Below, one piece after another: positions 12,425 through 22,900 of a DNA stretch of 64,000 nt. Source of the stretch: Astropecten irregularis (Eukaryota; Echinodermata; Asteroidea; Paxillosida; Astropectinidae); contig OZ020244.1 of assembly GCA_963971285.1 (NCBI GenBank), positions 20,956,001-21,020,000 of the forward strand, written 5' to 3'. The notes under the pieces are model-generated. The model worked only from the letters and a program-made list of their open reading frames with translations. It did no database searches and was not told where the DNA came from. Position numbers and translations under genes: made by a program. Every line of letters begins with the position of its first letter. Within the stretch, counting starts at the first letter, position 1.

Positions 12425-12513
12425 GAATCTCATTGTCAAAGGGGCAAGCAATACCCGTCATTACACAATATGCTGAACTCATATTCCTTTTTTTGTGTTT
12501 GTAATATAAATAG

Positions 12514-12924
12514 TTGGACGTCCAAGATATGAAAGTGAACAAGGGCATCTCAGGAGCCATACAGTCAACGTCCAAGCCAGGTGGGTCTGATAGAGTGAAC
12601 TTCTTCGGGAGTCAAGCCCTCTTCATCGTGTTGATAATCGTCGGCTGTGCCAGCATCGTCATCATCATAGCCGGCTTTATCTACCTGGTCTGTGACCGCA
12701 AGCGGTCCCGCAGCGGAGAGTACATCACAAACAATGTCAACGTTGCTGACCTGGAGGCGATGTCCTACGACAACCCGGGCATGGCAGAGCTGGACAAGGC
12801 GGCAGTGAACGGCAACGGGGCCCACCTCCTGAGCTTCAAGCCGGACGAGGGCGACATCGTGCCCTACAACAGTTTCAGCCCGGAGGATCTGATGAACTAC
12901 GAGGTGGAAGACACCCATCTCTAA
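12514..12924 (+). CDS. Last coding exon of a single-pass membrane protein (C-terminal 136 residues); family not recognised
   Basis: The open frame begins straight after a pyrimidine-rich tract and an ag at 12512-12513, so it reads as an internal-acceptor terminal exon, not a gene start. It ends in TAA at 12922-12924. In order the translation shows about 28 extracellular residues (Gly/Ser/Lys-rich), a strongly hydrophobic helix (ALFIVLIIVGCASIVIIIAG then FIYLV), a basic stop-transfer (CDRKRSRSG) and a tail of about 80 residues. The tail is acidic and contains YDNP and two further tyrosines near the end (PYNSF, NYEVEDTHL). This is the layout of the C-terminus of a type I receptor or adhesion protein; YDNP and the other tyrosines could be adaptor or kinase sites (inference). 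The exon is clearly more GC-rich than its surroundings, which supports coding. No extracellular-domain exon was found in the 12.5 kb upstream, so the preceding intron may be very long. I cannot name the family. Confidence 0.75.
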   Translation: MDVQDMKVNKGISGAIQSTSKPGGSDRVNFFGSQALFIVLIIVGCASIVIIIAGFIYLVCDRKRSRSGEYITNNVNVADLEAMSYDNPGMAELDKAAVNGNGAHLLSFKPDEGDIVPYNSFSPEDLMNYEVEDTHL

Positions 12925-15527
12925 GAGGACGAGGAGAGGGGTGCCGCAGCCAGCCTCAGAGGTTAGGAGTGAGACTCGCTGGCCATCTCTTCTCACCTAG
13001 GAAGGCAAGTTTGTCTCATAATGTAAATATGATAGGAGGCTTTGCGTGGTGGAAGATATCCAATCTGTATAGTGCCACTGATTCTCTGATTCTAAAAAAT
13101 GTGACTCAACCGGACAAACTGCGTCACACATCACCAAACCTGATTTTGACTTCAAGACCAAATTTCTGATCAAGATGTCCTTTTGATAATAGACCTGGCC
13201 AAGTTATATCCAAAATAGACAGCTAATAAAGATGTTCTAGCAGGAGTCAATTAAGCCCAGTGGATTCCTGGTGGCGTAGTTGCCAACCGTGAGTATCCTG
13301 CTCTGGTTCCAGGGCTATGTGTTGGGCGAGGAGCAGGACCAGAAACATGTGACCGACTCCCTGCATTCTGTTCCAAAGACTGACATTTGTTTTTGCCAAG
13401 TAGTTCACTTTCCTCATCCAATCATGGCCATGGACCAGACAGATTGGGTCCTCACTGGCTGTCCACCTGTCATTAATCATATTTTGTATGCCAACCTGTG
13501 CCCAATCATACTTTTGCATCCTAAATGTTTGTTCAAGTGTGCAGTATATGGACACTTGGGCGGTGCATCTTCCCTGATGATAAAAAAATGTTTATTGTGT
13601 TGTTTTTTGCTATTTGTAATTTGTTAAAAGTTGCCTTTTGCAAAGTTTTAAAAGAAAATAACCATGTGTGCTTTAAAAAGAAACAATTACTCCTTTTTTT
13701 TTTAAAATGATTAATCGTTTTTGGAACCTGTTTTGAAAGTGTTAGATGATCTTGTTTATTTGTTTGGACATTGTGGAGCCTTCTTGTTGGAATGTAATAA
13801 CACTTTGTTTTTAGGCTTGGTAGCTTGAAATATCCCAAATCTACCCAAATCCTTTGCTCTGTGTTTTGCTGAACATGTATTTCGATGGATTCAGGGCTCC
13901 AAAAAAATCGTATTGTTGTTGGATTTCAAGGGATACAGTGTTGAAGAAGTTTCTTTTTTACCCTTCAAAAGAGCATTGATGAAGGAACCTTTAGATTCAG
14001 TACTGCATTTTGTATGTGCCACAAAGTCAAAAAGTCAGAGGATGTTGACATATTTTTATGACAGTTCTGGTCAAAATATATAAAAGAGAACTAGAGTTGT
14101 GTTTTTATAAGTGTGTGGATAGGTAATGCACAGAAGATGGAAGGAAGATGGTTTTCAATTACATTGAACATGTACTATAAGTAAATATTATAAATGAACG
14201 TTTTTAAAGATATATCACAGTTGTTGCTTTGGAGGAGGTCCTTCATATAAGCTTGCTGTACAGTGTTGACCAATCTTGCCCAAGCATTTTCTAATATTGT
14301 CTTTGTTATGTTTGCAGTTTTGAAACTTGACATTTTATCTTGTTTGCCCTTGTGTTATACTGTATGATGCGTTTTTCACAGTTTTCCATGTGAATTTGAT
14401 CTTGCCAACTTTGTATATTGCGAATTTAAGCACAAATTATGTTAACCGTGAGTGTTAAAAATATGCCCTGTTTGTATGATGTTATAGGTTGCAGAAGTAG
14501 ATGGAATTGAGTCACCATGTGTTTAAGTTTCCTGGTTTGGGTGGTGTTTTTTTCTTTGTAAGAAAGTTTTTTTCTGTACTCTGGAGCCCAGAACAGGGTT
14601 TGTGATGCTTCTTGTGAAACAAAATTTATATTACTACTGGTCATTCAGAACAAATTTTGCCGGCTTAAAAAAAAGATCTTGTGCAAATTTCTCAATGCAG
14701 ATTCATATTTTCTTTTCTCTTGCCAATTTTCATGGAGATATGAACCAGGCTTTATGCTGTTTGATGTGTCGAGATAAGTGAGATTTAGAACTCTGTGCAG
14801 TAGCTTTAAGAGGTTAGAGTGTGACCATGAGTATGAATATATCATTCCTGGGATTAAGGAAGGCTCCAAGAAGGTTTTAATGATTTGGTGCTCTGGCCAG
14901 TGTGTTCTGGGAACCGATTTCATTATCAGTTTGCTTGGCAAAGAAGTCATCTAGTTGTCATCTGGTTCTTGCATAGGAAATCAGTTTTTCTCTGAGACAA
15001 ATCTTGTTACCATTGATATAAACCATGCTGGTTGGCACGAGTAGCTAATTAAATGCAAACAGAACATTCAATCTTGTTGAGATACCTTCTGGCCAAATCA
15101 AACATTCTTTCTATTTGACAAAAAAACAGCTCCTTATTGATTTGTAGTATCTTTCCAGCAAATATGACACCGTTGTTACTAATGTGGAACTAGAATGTAG
15201 CAAACGTTGATAAATTACTGCTCTTGGTTTGTACTGATTGCTTCCTGTGAATTGTCCAACTGTCCAAGAACATGATGAGGCTTTGTTGTAATCTGGTAAA
15301 GGTCATAACAAAGATCTATATTGGAATGCTGATGAAATTTTGTTTCTGGCCATAGTCCTGGACAGAAACCGACCTGGTTTTTCTCAGAGATCGTTCACTT
15401 GGTGGGGAGGGAGCAAGGGGCATGGTAAACCACAACCATGCAATCTTAATGTCAAGATACATGTGTATTACAAACCAGAGAAAGGGATGGGATCATGATG
15501 CATAATAGCTGTGGTATATGCCACCAT
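12925..15527. other. 3' region of the membrane-protein gene and T-rich noncoding sequence
   Basis: After the stop the sequence is T- and A-rich with many short homopolymers and no further exon. It may be a long 3' UTR. Open segments on the minus strand here are low complexity and not supported as genes. Confidence 0.45.
13225..13230 (+). terminator. Candidate polyadenylation signal of the membrane-protein gene
   Basis: AATAAA lies about 300 nt after the TAA stop of the membrane-protein exon. It is the first canonical hexamer downstream. A longer 3' UTR into the T-rich sequence beyond cannot be excluded. Confidence 0.45.
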
Positions 15528-15651
15528 AATGGGAGACTTTTGAGAACCGGTCTTCAAGTCAACAGCGCACACGCACGCAATTGTGAGTATGCGCGAGTTG
15601 TGTTGTGCGTGCGCTGTGGACTTGAAGACCGGTTCTCAAAAGTCTCCCATT
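15528..15651. repeat. 124-bp near-perfect palindrome
   Basis: AATGGGAGACTTTTGAGAAC followed by CGGTCTTCAAGTC recurs inverted at the far end with almost no mismatch over about 48 bp per arm. The short centre (AATTGTGAGTATGCGCG) does not pair. The low divergence suggests recent insertion or hairpin-directed gene conversion. Confidence 0.85.
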
Positions 15652-16371
15652 GTTTGAGGCTGTTCATTAAATTTATTTAACGAACATTGGCCCTGGCTAT
15701 CTGATTGCAAAACTGCTATTAGTATTAGCACTTCACACTTTGGCTCAGGAAACACAGGGTTACCAACCAGAATCACTGTGTTATGGATGCATGGTGTGAG
15801 GCTTTATTCTTTGAGCTGATTAATGCTTGACAATTACACAATTTCAAGTTTCTCCCTTTAGCAGCCCAGTGTTTAACCCATCAATAGTGTTTGTTCCATT
15901 TACAGTGGCTATGAGTATGTTTAATACATGCATCATAGTGTCATACTATACTGAGCAAAGATCATACACTCTATCTTCCCTACCCTGAGACAGTGAGATG
16001 GACCATTGTACAGTTTGAAATCAACCAAAGATAATGAATAAACACTATAAACTAGCATAATGTGGGATAGATTCTAATACAGGTTGTAATGAAGTGATAT
16101 ACAACTTTAACTTGAGACAGTACTTTGCACAATATATTTTGTTGTAAGTTAGTAGTTAGCTGTTAAGTGGTCTCCTAAGTAGTGTACATGTTGTGACATT
16201 GCAGATAGGGATTTACCTTTGAAGTTTAAACAGTGTTTTATCAAGCCAATTGGGGGAAAGGAATTTAAAAGTTTACATATTGGCCTATAGGAAATTCTTA
16301 TCACAATGTCGCAAATATTGCAGTAAAATTTGTGATCTGATATAATGAAAATGAAATAATCGGTTTGAGAA

Positions 16372-17495
16372 TAGCCTTGGTGAAGGCGTTATCGTATTTG
16401 TACCATGTGCATTATTGTTCAGAGCGCTCCCGATCCCATCCCCCGCACGATCCCGTCACGATCGTTTGCGCGTACAATGCACATAAGGCAAACAGCGACC
16501 TCTCGCGGTCGTGTGAAATATGCAAATTAGGTCTTCTGGTTTTAACCAGTGGCGTCACCAGACTTTTGAGTCTGGGGGGGCACAAGGGGGGCACTAGCAA
16601 TTGTTGGGGGGGGCAAACGTTTTATATACTATATATTTTTTTCACCAACCCAAATTTCAAATGGGGGGGCACGAGGGGGGGCACAAGGTTTTCCAGGGGG
16701 GGCACGTGCCCCCCCTGGCCCCCCCTTGGTGACGCCACTGGTTTCAACGCCTTGTACCAGTCGTCGACGGGAGGTGTAGTGGGCGGAGCTCATTATGCTA
16801 ATAGCGATAGACAGCCTTTTCAATAATGCTCTTGGATTGGCGCGTTGCGGCTCATAACAGGCTGCATTAATCAAATAGGCCTAGGTCGCGCGGGTTTGTA
16901 ACGGATGGAACGTAACTATGTTCTGCCAGTTGATCGATCGAGTAGTAGTCGGTGATCACGTTAAAAGACTGGTCGAACACTTTTTTACTTATTCGGATTG
17001 ATATTTTTACAGGTAGGCCTATTCAAATCATAGGACAACTGCCAATTGCCTTAGACCAATTCATCTATTGGTTCAAAATCAGTTCAATATGCATAATTTT
17101 ATATGATTTTCCTGCCTGACATGGAGTTTTCAACTTGTGCTAGCTATTGTCTATTGCGTTAAATTACAGACTTCCCGGGCCGTTGCATGCCTTTCGGTAA
17201 ATTCACGAAAGGATATGAAGTACCCACGGTACCCTGCAGAAAGTATTGAAGGCTTGCCACGAAAATCTCCCAACAGTTTAATTCAAACAACATACATGTA
17301 CACATGGACAATATTGGACATGTATTATGACGTACAACGTAGGCCTACTGTATACGTTGTGCAACATCAACGTACTGTTATAGCTAGACGTCTCGACAGA
17401 ATTGCCATTCATACACGGGATCGTGCTTTGGGATGGGATCGGGAGCGCTGTGAACATCACATGGTACGAATACGATAACGCCTTGACCAAGGCTA
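16372..17495. mobile_element. Mutator-like nonautonomous element with about 85-bp TIRs and perfect 9-bp target duplication
   Basis: The left end TAGCCTTGGTGAAGGCGTTA runs through AGCGCTCCCGATCCCATC. The right end is its inverse (GATGGGATCGGGAGCGCT ... TAACGCCTTGACCAAGGCTA). GTTTGAGAA flanks both sides (16363-16371 and 17496-17504). A 9-bp duplication with long TIRs is the Mutator signature (established knowledge). No transposase frame is inside. It contains a nested MITE at 16547-16740. Confidence 0.85.
16547..16740. mobile_element. hAT-like MITE nested in the Mutator-like element
   Basis: It starts CAGTGGCGTCACCAGAC and ends GGTGACGCCACTG. Flanking 8-mers are GTTTTAAC (16539-16546) and GTTTCAAC (16741-16748), an 8-bp duplication with one change, typical of hAT. 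The interior is G-run rich (GGGGGGGCACAAGG). Confidence 0.82.
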
Positions 17496-17504
17496 GTTTG
17501 AGAA

Positions 17505-18540
17505 TTGAACATTCCGAGAAATGTTTTCTCAAGTTACTTTGGTTTGCCTGGACGTGTATTTATTTCATTTTTTCTTTTCATTATATAATATATATATTTT
17601 TTCCATTGTATACACACATTTTGTTTTTGTATTAATTCATTTCATCGCTTTTCTTAATATAGAATCTCGCATAACTTTGCATTGATTGGGTGAACAAATT
17701 GAGTAACCTTTTTCTTAGAAGAAAAAAAAATGGCAATTTGTTGTCAATTCTTAAACGTCAATTTATATTTTAGTTTGAGCTCATTACTTTACCATGAATG
17801 AACAATTGAAATACATTACAGTAGAACATAAAAAGTTGTAAATGTGTTAAGAAGCGGGCAGTTACATGTATCAAATCTTTGATCTCCTAGCTGCTATCAG
17901 CCATTTTAAATTTCCATTTTGGCAGCCATTTTGATCAGAAAAGATGAGGGCCATTTTTCAGTCCTGTTGGCCAGTTGTTGTAAATAAGCTGGTGGTTTTT
18001 TAACAAAATTGTTGACAGTCATTTCCAGTCTGAGAAATCTTGTGAAATAGCATAATTAAAATAACACAGACTTCCCTGTTTTAAACGAAATCCAAATTTA
18101 ACGCTCCACTGTTTGTGTGTGTTTTTACTCTCAGCCATACAAGTTAATGAAAATTGTAGGGAGGCAGAACAATGCAATTGTGTGTGATACCTTCTCTGCG
18201 AGATTAGTGTTCCTTTCTGGATTTTTAATTTTCTTTTGCGAGAGGGGGTGAGGGAGAATTCTTTTGTTTCAAATGGATGTTGGTTTCTGTCTGTCTGGCC
18301 TTTTTTTTTTTAATCAAACCCATAAGGTTGTTAGGATTCAGTTACCTAGATTTTTTTCAGTTGTCTGGAATGTTATCTCATCCGGCAATTTGTTTTACAT
18401 TTGGCAGACGTTTTGGGGACTTCTTATCAGGGCAATGGCCAGGTTGGAATTTTTTGTCATCATGCAGGCCTACAGAATGCTTTAATTTTACTCACTAGAT
18501 ATCTGGTAATGTTATTCATTGTGCTGTGCAACATGTCACT
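17505..18540. other. AT-rich noncoding stretch
   Basis: T-rich tracts (17560-17640) and short repeated phrases are present but no gene, no SINE head and no clear foldback. Confidence 0.45.
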
Positions 18541-19213
18541 CATCTCATCTTGTTTTAACAAATGAGGAAGAAGTGCCATAAAAGTTTCACGTGCCCAACT
18601 GGATACTTCTCATCCAGCTCGTTTTTCACTCTTTTGGAACAGTGGGATTTTCCCGCCCAATTTGCTGCTAGGTGATATGTCTGGTGCTGTGCTATTTACA
18701 TGTATGTTGTAGCTTTATACCTCAAGCTGGAATCCTATGAAAGCCAGTGTCTCCATTTTTGTCCAAGATTGCACTCAGAAATTTGCCCACAGACTAGTCT
18801 GATTGTCTCGGTATGGTGGAAGGAGAATTAAGGGAAACTCCAGTATGTACCGGAGGGATTTGAGACATGCCAATTACTTTTCCATTAATTTTATTTCATT
18901 TCCCGTGAATTCATCTCATCGGGTTTTAACAAATGAGGAAGATAGTGCCATAAAAGTTTCACGTGCCCAACTGGATACTTCTCATCCAGTGCGTTTTTCA
19001 CTGTTTTGGAGTAGTGGGATTTTCCCGCCCAATTTGCTGCTATAGGTGATATGTCTGGTAGCTTTATACCTCAAGCTTGAATCCTCTGAAAGGTAGTGTC
19101 TCTATTTGCCCCAAGATTGCACTCAGAAATTTGCCCACAGACTAGTCTGATTGTCTCGGTATGGTGGAAGGAGAATGGAAACTCCAGTATGTACCGGAGG
19201 GATTTGAGATATG
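18541..19213. repeat. Direct tandem duplication, two copies of about 300-330 bp
   Basis: Copy 1 spans about 18541-18869 and copy 2 about 18912-19213. Shared blocks include AAAGTTTCACGTGCCCAACT, GGGATTTTCCCGCCCAATTT and CAGTATGTACCGGAGGGATT. Copy 2 lacks about 20 bp near TTACATGTATGTTG. Divergence is about 5-8% by eye. Confidence 0.85.
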
Positions 19214-19489
19214 TCTTGAAAATTTCATCCACAGGCCATGGCACCAGTTGAATAATTGCGTGTGTACTGTGTACCCTCGCTGGAACAACTGTGTCTTAAC
19301 AAGCCCCTCCCTAAAATGCCATGGCAACCTGGCATTTTCTTGTGTTGAACAATTCATACTTGTTTTGGGTAAAGACCAGCGAGCTATTATTAGGGTCCCT
19401 TGTGAGAGAGGCGTATTTATTTAGTAAATTCCATGCCCAGTATCAGCATTTTTGCGATTACCAGATTTTTCTTTGTTCACATTTCAAAG

Positions 19490-19535
19490 ACGCAAAATGA
19501 ATCCAGTCAGTTTCCATTTGTGGTTATTTGGTGAA
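19490..19535 (+). repeat. SINE tail fragment
   Basis: CCAGTCAGTTTCCATTTGTG followed by GTTATTTGGTG matches the 3' tail of the tRNA-derived SINEs at 8018 and 26880. The tRNA head is absent. Confidence 0.55.
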
Positions 19536-19650
19536 AAAACTAAGATGTATCATTGAATACATAAGAAGTACTGATTGGTTTTGTTTAAAGAAAAAAGTGC
19601 CAAACATTTGTAGATTTTCCCACCAACCTTTTACTAAATGTGCCTTGCTA

Positions 19651-19970
19651 TAGACCTTTCTTTTGCAACTTCATAGTCCGAGTTTTTGCCAACCAAGATG
19701 GCGGAAACTATGGAGAGCCATCAAAGCCAGGCATAAAAAAATAACCACAATTTGAACTTAATTTGTACACACTGATTCATAAACATTGAAAGATATTTCT
19801 GAATGTAATGGAAACAACACAAGCAATGATGTATTTTGTACAGCTATGGAAAGTTTGCAAAAATGTTGAATTTGGTCACGCCGTCTTTCCAGAAGGTGAA
19901 ACAGTGATTTGCAACATTTGGGCACCCATGCCAACCACAAGTCAATGGTTGTAAATAAAAGAAAGGTCTA
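19651..19970. repeat. TAGACCTTT-ended element, copy 1
   Basis: The ends are TAGACCTTTCTTTTGCAAC and AATAAAAGAAAGGTCTA. The interior (GCCAACCAAGATGGCGGAAA, CAAACATT-type blocks) matches 52721-53052 in inverse orientation. A tail fragment recurs at 61553-61602. Confidence 0.8.
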
Positions 19971-22900
19971 TTTTAACCGGTAGAGTGTCTTGAACTGCCA
20001 AAGCTTTATGGGTCAGGTTTTAAGTTTTCCTTTTAATTTGTTTTTCATATTACTTTCTTCAAACACTACAGCCACATTAGACATGTCTGTCGATGGCTTG
20101 GCTTGAAAATTGAAAATTTGGGTTTTAAGCCTTGGTGTTCGGTTTCGTTAGTCGGTATCTTCACATAAAATTACTCTAAAAAAGAATAAGGATGATAATT
20201 TCCTTGGAGACCTGTAATGGGTCAGTTTAGGCAGACCTCTTCATGTATACAGGGTCAGGTCAGGGACATTGAGGTCAGATCCTATTTATTGCCTTGTGGC
20301 ACTCTTGTGGACAGGCACTCCAATTTGTAATGGAATGGGGATCCATTTCATTGGGGATCCCCTGTGTAATTGATGACCAGCATCACATATGGCCCCAAAT
20401 TTTGGGTCAAGTTTAGGGTCTGTACATGTTGGGTGGGCACTAGTGTAATTTTTTGTTTCTCATACCAAATAAAGCAATTTGGTGCGCAAAAACAATGGTT
20501 TGTATTTATTTATTAAACCAATCTTGGAAGGGGTTTGACAAAATGACTTATTGCTGTGCGGCCTCATTAGAAATGAACTTAATGCTGGTCAGTTCCTACA
20601 GATAATTTATGTTGAAAAGAAGCATGAATCTGATGCTACAAATTCCCTTCGGAAATTAGCAAGACTGATGGTCATATGCAGAACTCTTCCTTTTGTTTTG
20701 CACGTTGTCATAGATGTTTAGGCCCACATGTACATAAATTATGTGATAAACTGGTTCCAATCAGTTGGCACGCCTTCATTCTGTCTTCCTGTTAAAAAGA
20801 CCTTGCTGCACTTGAAGAGCCAGTGGTCCTGTGATGATCAAATATTGATCATGGATCTAGTGCAGTGCTTGAATGGGAAACCAAAGATGCATAGAATTTA
20901 TGATGGTATTTGTGGTTGTGCTGACTAATTTACCCCAAAAGATGAGTGGAGACATTACACAATACACATATTAATTGCCTTGTCTGGTACAGTTGCTATT
21001 CCTTCCAGTCCTAAGTTATGTTGAGTGAGGAGAGACCATCACTGGTTTCATTGCTAGGAACTTCCAAAAGAAGCTATTGTGGAATGCATTGCCTTGATGT
21101 ACCTTTTCCTATTGGTACTGCTCAGAGACCATGTTGTTTCAGTATGAGGAACTGGTTTCTCTGGCCCACACCATAGCAGTGGATACATCACTGATTGGTT
21201 GCCCTGCTGTGGATTAGGTACCCCTTCCAGTTTATCCATACTGTAGGCCTGCAGAGAGATCATGAATCAGCTAGAGAACATCAGTCCTTATTGCAATAGT
21301 GTCAGCATGGAGGAAGAAGAACACTTTCCTCCATGGTGTGAGGGATCTGGTACTGGTTTCTCCACAAGCTCACTTGTCACACCTACATGTAAATGACTCC
21401 AAAACATGAACGTCAAATCATATTTAAACTATATGGCATCTCAAGCAAAGTCATGAATCCCAAATAGCCTTTTTTGGATGGCTTGACTGGAAGGGGAGGG
21501 GGGTCACTGATCAGAAATATCGCAGGTGTTGGTTGTCACAGGGACAGTTTATCATGCCCTCCTGCCGAGCGACATGCCTCTACTGTGTGCCTTTTCTCCC
21601 CTCATTTTGTGACTTTTATAAAAAGATTTTGACCCCAATGTCAATTATGCCTCCTTTTAACATTAAGCCCCAGGTACCTTAGCCATACTATTATTTCAAT
21701 TGGCCTGGATGGTGTCAGATCAGAATGCAGGGGGACCTGCCATTCCACTCATACAGGGCTTACCTCTTGTCATTACCTGGGGTCATATTTGTCGCCCCTA
21801 AGGGCATGTCCAGCCATATATGTACGCACCTGTTGTTAAGAATTCAAGTTCAGTTTTGTAAATTAATGTACAATGCTTTCATCTGGCGTATTTCAGGATG
21901 GTAGTAGTAGCTTGCGTATTAGGAAAGGAAAATCATATTTTATTTTATTTTATCATTTATTACAAAAATATGAAAATTTGACAAGTTTTTTTTTAACCCT
22001 GAAGAAAAGCCAGCTCTTACTCTTACTCTTACTCCTATAATTGCAGGCTACTTGAAAATTCATCCCATTCATTTGGAGCAAGGTTATCATCAGTAATTTA
22101 TCAATCAGTGATCGGTTAATTGTTGCAGCTTAACTGTCATTCATTATGTACACTGAGTTCAATCAAAGAGGAACAAATGACTCCTGTTTTTGAGAATAGT
22201 TGTTACACTTTTGTCACAGTTTGCACAAAGACATACTGGTACATGCTGACAACTTCAGTCAGATCGGTCGAAACTAGTCTAGTCAACTTGAACCATTATC
22301 AGCCAACTACATAATACCAGGTTTCTTATTACTATAGTAAAGGTAGTTTTGATCGAGCTTTTAAACAAATTATACTACCACAATACTTTACTGTGTCAAA
22401 TTAACACTATTCCCAGCTTTGAGATACAATCACAGTTACCGGTCCCATTTCCTTTCCAAATTGTGAATATTGTATAAAGTTAGCTTCTGAAGTTAAGGTG
22501 CTAAATTGTATTGTATTATTGTGGACGAAATTTTAATATTTGATGCTTGCCTTTTGTTTAATTTGCAGTATTACCTACAGGTTTTATGTAGGCCATATTT
22601 GTTTACATTAGCATACTGCTATAGGATATTATTTTAAGCTTACCATATAAGCCTATTTGTTTGCGTGTGGTTACATATTTCTTTTAAGTAGTGCTGTTCC
22701 TTATTAAAAATGTAGTTTTGTAGACAATTCTGCAATACAAACATACATACAAACAAACATCGCTATACAAGAATTATATATTATTATTATTATTAAACAT
22801 AAAACTAGCTGTTTTCAACTTGTTATCGGTACTTGTGACAAAAAAAGACAAAAGCACAAAAGTATGTATATAGAATAACTAACCAAAGCCAGGCAATGTT

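Noticed and set aside
16365-16826. 153-codon plus-strand frame across the Mutator-like element
   Set aside because: It reads through the TIR and the nested G-run MITE. No transposase motif is present.
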